A stretch of DNA of 64,000 nt, from positions 1 to 64,000 of the forward strand of contig MU404080.1 in assembly GCA_022695795.1 (NCBI GenBank), given 5' to 3'. How positions within the stretch are numbered: position 1 is the stretch's first letter; every line of letters begins with the position of its first letter. The notes below the pieces were generated by a model. The model saw only the letters and a program-made list of their open reading frames with translations. It was not told the DNA's origin and did not search any database. The DNA is from Biscogniauxia marginata. Taxonomy: Eukaryota > Ascomycota > Sordariomycetes > Xylariales > Xylariaceae. The position numbers and the translations under genes are program-made. Shown in pieces: positions 11,501-23,185 of this stretch.

Positions 11501-14500
11501 AATGTAACGACGAGTAATTAATTACCGACATTTTAATAAAAAAATACTTATTATTATTAATAAAACTTATAAAAAGGCAAATTAATAAGGCTTAAATCTT
11601 TATAATATTAAACCTTCGCGATAGTTATTACATAATTAAAATGGCTAAAAAGCACGAATAATACACCACTTTTTAAATAGTATATAGAAATTATAAATAT
11701 AAAGTTATATTATTTAGACTTATTAACATATTTGTTATATTTTAATATATAATTATAATAGTTCTTTATAAATTTCTAAATAAATTTTTATTTATTTATT
11801 TAAACGATATATTAATTTATTTAGAAAATGAAAAGAAGTATAAAAAACATATAAAATAAATGTTAAAAACCCTGGAAAAGGTAAATTTACTTGTTTATTT
11901 AATTAAAAGTAAATGGCATATTAAGAAACTAGATTATTTAGGGTTTATAATAAGTTTAAAAGAAATTCGTATTTAAAAGAGAAAAATAGTAATAATTAAG
12001 GATTAATTAAAACTTAAGAGTATTATAAACATACATATATTTTTTGGCTTTATTAATTACGTTAAATAACTCATTTAAGATTTCGGGCAAATAACTAAGT
12101 TATTAACGGAATTAATTACCTTAATAAAAACAAGAAAAGCTTTTCATTTTATTAAAAAAGCTAAATAAGCTTTTAAGTAGTTAAAGGAAGTTGTAACTAA
12201 TAAGGTTATATATAAACTTTTAAACGAAAATAAGAAGAAATAATTAAAAATAAACGTTTTAGATTTCGTTATTAGAGTAGTTTTAAGGTAATTAAAAGAT
12301 AATAGAAAATGGTACTTAGTTACGTACTTATTTAAGGCATTATATAGTGTTAAACTAAATCATTAGATTTATAATAAGGAATTATTAATAGTTATTAAAG
12401 TATTAAAAGAATAAGAATTATAGCTTAATAAAACTAAAGAACTTATCGATATTTATTTAAATTATAAGAACCTTATATGATTTATAATAATATAAACATT
12501 TAATTAAAAATATAAATGTTAAATGATTTTCTTGTTTAAATTTGATTTTAAGATTTATTATATTAAAGGAAAAAAACATTTAAATAAATCTTTTTAATAA
12601 AAAAGGAGATTATAAATCAAAAATTAATAAAAGAGATATTTAAATGTTTAAATAACAAAATAACGGATTAGTTATATTAATTTATATATAAATTAACATA
12701 AAAAACTAGAAATAACATTTTAAGGAAAATTATAATTAAAAAGAAAAGTAATTATAATTTTAATAAGGATCTAGTAACGAACTTTTTTTATATAAAGAAA
12801 AGGTTTACATATTAAAATAAGTATAAAATAAATTCGTTAAGGAATTCTATAAATACCCTTTATATGGTTACCAGGGAATTTTCAAAACGTTAAAACGATT
12901 TTAAAAAGAATTTGACTTTTTAAGAATGCGATAAATAATTAAAAAAAATTATAAAGAATTATAACGTTTATAATAAGGCTAAGGTATTACGATATAAACC
13001 ATATAAATTACTATAATTAACTTAAATACTTAATAAAGCGTAGTATATAATTATATAGGATTTCGTAGTGAAACTTTCTAAGTTAAAAGATCTTATTATA
13101 GGAGTACCTTATAATAATATATAGGTAATTATTAATAAATTCACGAAATATATCTACTTTCTATTATTTAACGAGTTAAGCATAATAAAATAATTAGTTT
13201 TTAGTTTTTTAAGAAAGTATATTAATAAATATAGATTATTAAAACGTATTATTTTAAATAAAAATAAGTTATTTACGTTAAAATTTTAAATTAACCTAAT
13301 AAAACGAATAAAAATTAAATAAAAGTTATTTATAACGTATTATTTCTAAATAAACGAATAAATAATGAAATTAAATTAAATAATTAAATAATATTTACGA
13401 AGTTATATTAATTAAGAAATGAATAATTAAATAGAATTACTATTAATAGCTTAAATAGCGTATAACACTTCGATTAATAAGGATATAAAGATGTTATTAT
13501 ACGAAGTAATATATAATTAAAAAGCAAAAATCCAAAAATAACTAATTAAACTTATAAAAACACTAAAAATTAAAATAAAAACCTTAAAAACAAAAGTACT
13601 ATTTAAAAAGGTTTAAGTAATATAACGATAGCTATAAAAAGAATTATAATAAAAAAAGAATTAATCTTTTAATTCTTAAAAAAAGAGATATAATTTATTT
13701 ACTTTGTTAATAATAAGGCGTAATAATAAAAATACCTTAAATTAAAACAAAACGACTTAATAAAAAACTTAAATTTAAAAAGTTAAAATTATATAAAATC
13801 GAGGAAGTTATTTTAAATGTTAATTATAAATTTAAAGTATATTTAGTTTTTTATATATCGTTATTAAAATTAATATTAAAAAACGTTTTATTAAAAAACT
13901 AATTAAAACTTAAAAGAATTAAGAATTAATTATAATATTTTGTTAAATAAAAAGGTTACTTATTAAAAAAAACACTTAAAAACTATTTAAGTACTTAAAG
14001 AACTTAACAAATAAATTTACGGGGTTTTATTGCTAAAATCTAGATCGGTTAAAAAGGCCTAAAAATCGAAGTTTTGGTCTAGTTAAGACTAGTTAAAAAA
14101 AGAGGGGGCGACCTTAAAAACAGAACTAGCTTACACCTCTTTTAAATACCCTTACCCTCTCTCTTCACGCTTAACACGCTTTAATTCCTTTAAATTATAA
14201 ATCTTTTTAAAAATAATTTTTATTATTTTATTATATTATAACTTTTTTTATTTTTAAACACGATAAATTTTTACGTTTATTAATATACGTTTTTTTTTTA
14301 CTTTTTTAACTCATTTTTAAATTTCTTATATTAAATAACGACATGACTAAGTTATTTAAAAGTAAAACCTTAAACGTCGTAAAACGCTTAATTATTTTTA
14401 ATACAAGAAAAATAATAAGAAAAATCCGTTTTAAATAATTAATAAAAAAGTTTTCGATATTTATAATAATAATATAAAGTTATTTCGATAAAAGATCGAA

Positions 14501-14674
14501 ATATTATAAAAAGGAGAAAAGCTTTTTAAATAATACTTTTTATAAAGAATTATTTAATTACTTTGCGTATTTAGTTAAATATAGTTAAAATGGTTAAAAA
14601 AAAGAGGGATTTATTTACTCGAAAAATCGGAAAAGTAATATTTAAAGATAAAAACCTTAAGAAGGGGAAAATAG

Positions 14675-14939
14675 TGTTATAACCTTGTTTAATTAAGTGA
14701 TTTAAGTTACGTAACCTCGGGTTAGCGATCTCGCGATCTCGGCGAGATCGTGAAATTAATAAAGATCTTGTTATTTTTACGAGATTACTATATTTAGTTA
14801 TTTATTTTAGTTTTTTAATTATTAATTTAAGATTATAATGAAAGTACCTTAAAATCTCTTTAACGAATAAAGCATTATAAATCTTTTAAATTAATTTTAA
14901 CTTATTATTACCTTTAAATCAAGAAAACTTAATACGTAT
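14675..14939 (+). repeat. Element A 3' LTR, left part
   Basis: Starts TGTTATAACC, matching the 5' LTR, and keeps the mutated GATCTCG palindromes. It is cut at 14939 by element B. The remainder of the LTR is at 22434-22481. CGTAT at 14935-14939 is duplicated at 22429-22433 on the far side of element B. Confidence 0.85.
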
Positions 14940-15343
14940 TGTGACGAACCTCCTTATGTATTCCTAGTCAACTGACTTCACAAGTAAGTACGTACTGGGT
15001 TTTCTTGATTTAAAGGTAATAATGGGTTGAGATTGGTTTAAGGATTCACAATGTTATGTTCGTTAAAGAGGTTTCAAGGTATTCTCATTATAGTATTAAA
15101 GAGTGACTATAGTCTTAAATTAATAATTAAAGAACGAGAAACTAATTACATAAAGAAATTCTAATTTATTTATACTCGTTCTTCTTCTTATACAATTTAT
15201 TGAATAATTAAATCGTAAATTGCCTCACCCACTATTCACATATTTATTAAATAATTAAATTATAGGTTACTCCACTTATTATTCATATATTCATTAGGGT
15301 CACGTGCGCGGCACTCGTTTCCCACTTTAAGAGTCTCGTAATA
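14940..15343 (-). repeat. Element B 3' LTR
   Basis: 404 bp, same length as its partner at 22025-22428. Relative to the partner it has many C-to-T and G-to-A changes, and its terminal CA reads TA, in line with RIP. Confidence 0.85.
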
Positions 15344-15448
15344 TTATTCTTCTTCTTCGAGAATTTTTGTCCTAAAAATAAAAAAAGAGTTAGTTATTTT
15401 TTCTTTCGATTTATTAAAAAGTTTAAACCTTCTTTAATTTAATTTATA

Positions 15449-15715
15449 ATGTTTTATCGTATAATAAAACTTCGTAAAGAAAATTCCAACATCTCGCGTC
15501 GAGCCAAGAAACAAGTTAAAAACAAAATAGCTCTCTTAAATTCTATTGCTTTTTATAGTAAAAAAAAAATAACTTATTTTTATTACGAGCGTAATAAAAA
15601 AAATTATGTTGCTTCGAAGGATTTTAATTATTATGTGAAATATATAAAATTAGGTCGATCGCGATATAACGTGTTTAATATCTCGCGAAAGAGTATATTT
15701 AAAATCACAAAATAG
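15449..15715 (+). CDS. Antisense basic ORF inside element B
   Basis: Lies between the end of pol and the 3' LTR of element B and reads opposite to the element. The 88-codon frame is the longest intact one in the 8-31 kb repeat block, and a related frame continues with only a few stops to about 15.96 kb. The protein is Lys/Arg-rich. The continuation contains RILRLKTKRK and then FNSIEDLERVKREKKK. This pattern resembles the Lys/Arg/Glu-rich coiled-coil hypothetical proteins often predicted antisense within fungal gypsy elements; that comparison is from memory. It could also be chance, so it is best read as the remnant of an antisense accessory gene. Confidence 0.4.
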   Translation: MFYRIIKLRKENSNISRRAKKQVKNKIALLNSIAFYSKKKITYFYYERNKKNYVASKDFNYYVKYIKLGRSRYNVFNISRKSIFKITK

Positions 15716-18292
15716 TTTTAAAAGGTCGAGACCGAGCTTAAGAAAGCGGAATCCCATTATAAAATTGCTTATATTATTAAGAAAATAATTATAAACCGCA
15801 TTTTACGTCTTAAAACCAAGCGTAAATTATAGTTAAATAAACTTCGTAAAATGGTTATTTAAGGTTTTAATTCTATAGAGGATTTAGAGCGTGTTAAGCG
15901 TGAAAAAAAAAAATAGAAACGTTTTACTAAAAAATCGCAACGTATAAAGGGATTACAGCGTTAACCTAAATCTTCGTAAAACTTATTTACTTTTAAGGCC
16001 TACCCTTTTTTCTTCTTTAATTCTCCTTAGCAGGATTAAAATCTCGATATCCAGGCCTTCCTAGCCGGTCTGGATTTTAGCGGTAAAAATCCTTAATTTC
16101 ATTTGTTAAGTTCTTTAAATGCTTAAAAGGTTTTTAAGTATTCTCCTCGGGTGGGTAACCTTCCTATTTAACGAGATATTATAACTAATTACCAACTTTT
16201 CTTAAATTTAATATTTTTTCGACTTTATACTTATTAAGATTCTTTTTAAATTCTAATTATTCTTCTAGCGAGGCGTTTTTTAGTGCTGGTTTTAAAAGTA
16301 AAACATGAAATACAAGATGTATTCTAAATCCTTTTAATAACGAGAATTTATAATTAATTTTTAAAATAACTTTTTTAATTTTATATAGTCCCAATTTCTT
16401 AAATTCTAGTTTTTTGTTAAGTCGTTTTATTTTAATTTAGGGTATTTTTAATGTTATGTTTTGTTGTTAGCGGAGTAAGTAAATTATATCTCTTTTTTTA
16501 AGAATTGGTTCTTTAATTCTTTTTTTATTATAATACTTTGTCATTTTATTTTAAATAAACTATAATTCTTTTTATAGCTATTATTGTATTACCTGGATCT
16601 TTTTAAATAGTATTTCTGTTTTTAGGGCCTTTGTTTCGACTTTTGGTGCTTCTGTGAGTTTAATTGGTTGTCTTTAGACTTCCGCCTTTTGCCTGTACAC
16701 TGCCTTATGTGGTGACATTTTCATGTCTTCATTAATCGAAGTATTATATGCTATTTGGGTTATTAGTAACAATTTTACTTAATTGTTTATTTCCTAGTTA
16801 ATATAACTTCGTAAATATTGTTTCATTGTTTGGTTTAGTTTCTTTATTTATTTGTTTATTTGGGGGTGGTATGTTATAAACAACTTTTATTTAATTCTTA
16901 TTCGTTTTATTAAGCTAGTCCAAAATTTCGATATAAATAATTTGTTTCTATTTGAAATAATGCGTTTTAATAGCCCATATTTATTAATATATTTTTTTAA
17001 GAAACTAAAAATCAATTATTTTATTATGCTTAATTCGTTAAATAGTAAAAAGTAGGCGTATTTCGTGAGTCTATTAATAATTACCTATATATTGTTATAA
17101 TGTATTTCTATAGTAGGATCTTTTAATTCTAGAAATTTCACTACAAAGTCCTATGTAATTATATTCCATGCTTTATTAGGTATTTGTATTGGTTGTAATA
17201 GTTTATATGGTTTATGTCGTGATGCTTTAGCCTTATTATAGATGTTGCAATTCTTTATAATTCTTTTAATTGTTTGTCGTATTTCTAGAAAGTCAAATTC
17301 CTTTTAAAGTCGTTTCACCGTTTTGAAAATCCCTTGGTGGCCATATAGAGGATATTCGTGAAATTCTTTAACGAATTCGTCCTATACTTATTTTAATACA
17401 TATACCTTTTCCTTATATGAAAAAAGTTCGTCGCTAAATCCTTACTAAAACTATAATTGTTTTTTTTTTAATTATAATTTTCTTTAAACCGTTATTTCTA
17501 ATCTCCTATATTAATTCGCATATAAGCTAATACAACTAATCCGTCATTCTATTGTTTAAATATCTAGACATCTCTTTTATTGATTTTTGATTCATAATCT
17601 CCTCTTCTACTAAGAAGATCTACTTAAATATTTTCCTTTCCCTTAATATGCTGGATTCTGAAATTAAATCTGGACAAGAAAATCATCTAACGCTCGTGTC
17701 TCTAGTTAAACGTTTATGTTATTATGAATCATATAAGGTTCTTGTGGTTTAAATAGATATCGATAGGTTCCTTGGTTCCGCTGAGCCATGATTCTCATTT
17801 CTCTAGTGCTTTAATAACTACTAATAATTCCTTATTATAAATCTAATAGTTTAGTTTAGCACTATATAGTGCTTTAAATAGGTATACGACTGGGTACCAT
17901 TTCCCATTATCTTTTAATTGCTCCAGGACTACTTTAATGGCGAAATCTAAAACGTTTATCCTTAATCGTTTCTTTTTATTTTTATTTAGAAGTTTACATA
18001 TAACCTTACTAGTTATAACTTCTTTTAGCTACTAAAAAGCTTATTTGGCTTTTTTAATAAAATGGAAAGCCTTTCTTATTTTTACTAGGGTAATTAATTC
18101 TATTAATGATTTAACGATACGCCTGAAATCCTTAATAAGTTATTTAACATAGTTAACAAAACCAAGAAATACGCGTACGTTTATAACATTCTTAGGTTTT
18201 AACTAATCTTTAATTACTACTATTTTTCCCTTTTAAATACGAATTTCTCTTAGACTTATTATAAACCCTAAATAATTTAGTTTCTTAATATG

Positions 18293-18502
18293 CTATTCAC
18301 TTTTAGTTAAATAAATAAGTAGGTTCGCCTCTTCCAAGGCTTTTAACACTTGCTTTACATGTTTCTTATGTTCTTTCTCGTTTTTTAAGTAAATTAATAT
18401 ATCGTTTAAATAGACAAATACAAATTTATCTAGAAACTTACAAAGAACTATTATAATCATATATTGAAATGTAGCGGGTGTATTAATAAGTCCAAATGGC
18501 AT
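18293..18502 (-). pseudogene. Reverse transcriptase core of element B
   Basis: A 69-codon open fragment. It starts MPFGLINTPATFQ, the conserved Ty3/gypsy motif usually written MPFGLxNAPATFQ, and continues to VYLNDILIY. The catalytic motif is normally YLDD or YVDD; here the second residue is Asn (GAT to AAT), a change RIP makes on this strand. The polymerase would be inactive. Stops close both ends of the frame. Confidence 0.85.
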
Positions 18503-21500
18503 AACTTTGTACTTATAATATCTATATATCGTTCGGAAAGCTATATATTATTCGTGTCCCTTGACCATTTTAATTATATAGTATTTATCGCGAAGGTCTA
18601 ATGCTATAAAGATTTAAGCCTTATTAATTTATTCTTTTATGAGTTTCATTAGTGGTAACAAATACCCGTTTTTCTTGGTTATTTCATTTAGGTGTTAATA
18701 GTTAATCACTCGTCTCCACATTAGGTTTCCTTCTTCATCGACACGTTATTTCCTGTTTTTATCGACTTTAGGTACCATGATTACCGGGTATCCTAACAAG
18801 GATTCAAATTCTCGAATATATCCTTTATCAAAATCCTCCTAAATTCCCTTTTATAATGCTCTTTATTTTTCCTAATTCATAAGATACATTAAAAACAATT
18901 TTGGTTATTTTCCTTCTTTAAAGTGGATTTAGTGATCCCACTAGCTATATTCTAGTAATTCTTTTTTTATTTTATTTCTAAATAATTTATGGAAACGGAG
19001 GTACTCGCGCGGTATTCTTTTTATTAAATTTTCAGGTTTAGTTATTTAAATTATATAAGTAATATATTTCGTTTTTGTATCCGTTTCTTTAGAGTTATTT
19101 ATAGTACTTATTTCATAACCTATAACAATTAACTCCTCCTATTTCTAATTTTAATAAAGCATATTTATCTCGAAATTTATTCGTGAATTACTTTTTCTAA
19201 GTCAATTCATCCCCAAAATCATGTCATAATCTAATATATATGTAATATTAAAAATAACTTATTCGGGATATCCTTAAATAGTTACTAAGAAAGGAATTAT
19301 TTCTCTCAACACCTTATCATTCTCGTAACTAAACATGTTTCTTTTAAAGTTCTATAACTTATATAGATTTTATTTATATACTTATAATATTCTGTTTTTT
19401 TAAGTTACCTTTACTAAAATATAGCTTTTGTTTACTCTTAAATCTATTAAGGCTTTATATTTTTTTCCATTATACCTAACTCTAGTTATAATAATATTAT
19501 TAAATCCCGATTAAACTTCATATAAAAACTTGTTATTTATAGCTTCTCGCTGCCTTACTAGCGAAAGCCTTTACCGTTTTTTGGTTTTCCACGTCCCTTC
19601 CCTTTTAATTTTCTCTTAATTGCTATAACCCAAATATTCTTCCATTTTTAAGCTTTTATAAAAACGTATTTCCAGTAATTATTATTTAAATAGTCTCTCT
19701 AATTACCCTTCACGTAATAAGGAGTGAAAAATCTATCCTTTATATAAAACCTTGCACATTAAAACTTCAATTTTTTTTAAGGGCCTTTTTATAACCCAAG
19801 TCCATTTTATTAACTCGGAATTTCTTAAAGTTCTAGATTATCCTTAAATAAAAAGAGTAATTACTAAGTCTACTTACTAGGGGTATCTCGATATCTCCCC
19901 TTAAGTTTATATTAATTTCTAGGAGTTTCCCTTCTTTCTTAAAATATACTTTAGTGATTCGTTTATAGCCTCGTTTAGTCGCACGTGTTTTTGCTTACTG
20001 CTTTATTAAGTGTTTTTCTATAAAGCTAAATAAATTAATATCGTATTTAGTTCGTTTTTCGAGCCATTATAAAAGATATAATCCCTTTTATAATTCCCAT
20101 AATTCTTCCTTAATCTTGTTTTCTTCGAAACCTACTCCGAGTAAGTCGTGTACGTCGCATAATATCGAAATATAATACATATAACCTTTAGCTATTACTT
20201 CGTAGCTTTTTTCGGAGCTTAAATAAAGATAATATGCTTTAAGGTAATGTGGCTATCGTGGGGTGTTATCGTAAATATACTTATTTTCTTTCGTGTCGTT
20301 ACTCTCTAGTTCTTAAAAATAATAACTAGCTTCATCCTTAAAACTTTTATATATTTAATAAACGTCGTTAATGCAAAAGCTTTAATATAACGATATATGT
20401 TTTTTTAAGCTTTAATGAATATTATAATTATCATTTATATAAAGCCTTTAATTTAAGCTATTATATTGGCTTTTCCCTTAATAAGTTTCACATTTATCGT
20501 TTTTATAATGGCTTTAATATAAATCACTATAGTTTAACTTAATTCCTAAGTCATATCCTAGCTTATAATTATTATATACATATAATAATTCGCCTTTATT
20601 ATATTTTTATTTAGCTTGTTTTAATGTAAAATATCCTAAATACGAGTAGTCATCTTTTAAGCAGTTTTTACGGTTAACTTAATAAAATTCACAAATTCTT
20701 TCTATAAAAGCCTTTTTAATCTTTTCTACCTTAATAATATTAATAATAAATACTTGATTTATTTCTTCGTTATTTTCGAATTAAACCCTTACTTCGGCGA
20801 CTTTTTTCTCAGGTTAAGAAATCCCTTTTGTTCTTAGTTCTTGTTTCTTAGGACTTTAACACTCGTTCTTATAATGTCCTTTTTTTCTATAATTAAAACA
20901 CTTAATAATTAATTTATCTCGTTTCTTCTATTCTTTTTAAATAATATTAATTTTAATGGGATTTAACTTTATTCCTATGCCTTTTCTGGTTCCGGCACCG
21001 CTTTTATGATTTCCTCTCTTTAATTAGTCACCATTCCTTCGTTATACCGTCTTTTTCTTTTCAAGATACCGTTCGAAGTTTTCGTTATTAATAGCAATTG
21101 CCATTATAACGTAGTCATTAAACTTCCCTAGGTTCCTTTCTTTATATAGATTTATTTTATACAACTCATCTTTTATATAGTTTTTTAACCCTTAATAAAA
21201 TAAGTAATATAGGCTTTTAATAAGTAATTATAACTAGCTTACGAGTTTTTTGAACTTAATAACGTAATTTAAAGCCTTTTTATTTTATCGTAGTTTATAA
21301 AGTCGAGCTTCGGCTTATTACTTAAGAATTAAATTACTAAATATAAACCTAAGTTGTTTTTCAAACTCCTTATAATTTTTAAAGACTTTTTTCGTGTTTT
21401 TCTAGGCGTTTGATCCGTTCTCTAGATAATTCTTTAACACTGGTTAAAACCAGGTCAAAGCGGTTTTAGCAAGGAGCTAAAACACCGTGAAAACCTTTTA

Positions 21501-22024
21501 TTCCTTAGTAATAATCGTTTTATAGTAAAACCATAAATAGGTTCCAGCTTAAATTAAAAATCCTTTTAAATCGTTTAACCCATTATATTTACTAGGTGTA
21601 ATTAATTTAAAACCCTTTACATCAAAAGTTATTATATTATCGTCGTCGTTCAAGTTATTAAGGTCACTATCGTTTAAAAGTGGTTAGGGTTGTTTTGCTT
21701 ATTTGTCTTTTTCCTTAGACATTTTTTCCTCCTCTTTTTCTTCTTCCTTAAATGCTTCTTCTTGCTAATCTTCCAAGATGTCCTCTTATAACTCTTCTTT
21801 AGCTACAACTATAATGGACTCTTGTGTTAGTTCCTCTAAACTTTTTAGTTATATCGTAAAAAGACCTAAAACTTTCGTTTAAAAGCTTATTAACTATTAT
21901 TCTTTTACTTGTTTTTTTTCTTATTACTTTTTGGTTTTAAGGGGTATACTTATTCTAGGACTATTTCGACTAAAAATCCCTCCTTTTAAACTAATATTAA
22001 GCACTAATTAAGGAGCTATCAAAA

Positions 22025-22428
22025 TGTAACGAACCTCCTTATATATTCCTAGTTAGCTGACTTCACAAGTAAGTACGTACTAGGTTTTCTTAATTTAAAG
22101 GTAACAATGGGTTAAAATTAGTTCAAGGATTTATAATATTATGTTCGTTAAAGAGGTTTCAAGGTACTCTCATTATAGTATCAAAGAGTAACTATAGTCT
22201 TAGATTAATAGCTAAAGAACGAGAAACTAATTACATAAAGAAATTCTAATTTACTTATACTCGTTCTTCTTTTCATATAATTCACTAAATAATTGAATCG
22301 TAAGTTGCCCCACCCACTATTCACATATTCACTGAATAGTTGAATCGTAAGTTACCCCACCCACTATTCACATATTCACTGGGGTCACGTGCGCGGCACT
22401 CGTTTCCCACTTTAGGAGTCTCGTAACA
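22025..22428 (-). repeat. Element B 5' LTR
   Basis: 404 bp. Its U3 holds CACGTG at 22386-22391 and two near-identical 47-bp tandem units (22281-22327 and 22328-22374). The family-common part lies at the left. Immediately inside the LTR the element reads TTTTGATAGCTCC, the site where a tRNA primer would be expected. Confidence 0.85.
22281..22374. repeat. 47-bp tandem duplication in element B U3
   Basis: Two 47-bp units, each starting TTCACT and ending CACATA, differ at only a few C/T or A/G positions. A third partial unit begins at 22375. The other LTR of B has the same arrangement in more mutated form. Repeated U3 blocks of this kind often act as enhancers; that role is inferred. Confidence 0.75.
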
Positions 22429-22481
22429 CGTATTTACTTATAAAGTCAACTAACTAGGAACATATAAGGAGGTTTGTCACA

Positions 22482-23185
22482 GTATTAAAATCAATTAATA
22501 ATTATTATTATTCGAATTATTTTTTTTAGTTTTACGTTTTAAAAACCGAATATTTTTTATATTAAGTATTTGGTTTTTTAACGCGTAATTTAAATTAATT
22601 AATTTATAAATAATATATTTATTATTATTATTAAAATATATAAAATTATATTTATATATTTTTTCTAAAAAAATATTAATTTACTTATTTTTAAAATTAA
22701 TAATATTAATAAAATTTATATAATTTATATAATTAAATATAAATGGTATTATTCGAAAATAAGTTATTATAAATTAATAATACTTTATAATGTTTTTCGT
22801 ATAATATTATAAAAGCGAAATAACGATATATTTATATAATTAATTATAAAATTAAATATTTAAAAATTTACGTTTTATAAAGAAATAATAATTATTCGAT
22901 ATATTATTAATTTAAATAATCGATTTTTTTTTCGTTTAAATTACGTTATTATAATAATAAAATTTTTATTACGCGAACGCGACGCGAGACACGTCGAAAA
23001 AAACTAAATCTTTAATTTTATATGGTAATAAAAATTATTATAAACGCGTTTAAATAAATAAATAATTAATTAAAAAACTTTATATAAAAACTTAAATATA
23101 TATTAAAAATAATTTTAATTAATATATAAAATAATTATAAAATATAAAATTTTAAAGAAAAATATATATAATTTTAATAAAATAA
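22482..23185. repeat. R1 repeat, middle segment between elements A and C
   Basis: AT-rich sequence that matches the R1 copy at 53.6 kb and, inverted, the arm at 55.4-56.0 kb. A shared landmark is the GC-rich palindrome GACGCGAGACACGTCG near 22980. Its left edge is the target site of element A and its right edge is the start of element C, so both landed in R1. Confidence 0.6.

Larger units (their letters stand above)
14940..22428 (-). mobile_element. Ty3/gypsy LTR retrotransposon B, nested in A
   Basis: 7489 bp in opposite orientation to A. Ends read TGTGACGAACC at the left and GTAACA at the right, with 5-bp duplication CGTAT on both sides, proving insertion into A's 3' LTR. Both LTRs are 404 bp (14940-15343 and 22025-22428). 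On the minus strand the order is gag (zinc-knuckle region near 20.9 kb) and then pol; the reverse transcriptase core is at 18293-18502. Internal stops show it is inactive. It keeps more G/C than A, as expected for a later arrival. Between pol and its 3' LTR lies an extra stretch (15344-16020) with an open frame on the opposite strand. Confidence 0.9.
8252..22481 (+). mobile_element. Ty3/gypsy LTR retrotransposon A, RIP-degraded, interrupted by B
   Basis: Begins TGTTACAACC and ends GTTTGTCACA, flanked by the 5-bp target duplication GTATT (8247-8251 and 22482-22486). The 5' LTR is 8252-8582; the 3' LTR starts at 14675 and is cut by element B, resuming at 22434 and ending at 22481. Coding order on the plus strand is gag with a CCHC knuckle relic near 9655, then reverse transcriptase, RNase H and integrase-like stretches to about 14.1 kb. 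All are full of TAA/TAG stops, so it is dead. A purine-rich tract precedes the 3' LTR. Element B was inserted later, so this copy is the older one. Confidence 0.88.

Noticed and set aside
16852..17055. 67-codon open frame on the plus strand inside element B
   Set aside because: It reads antisense to pol in very AT-rich DNA and has only low-complexity hydrophobic content; expected by chance.
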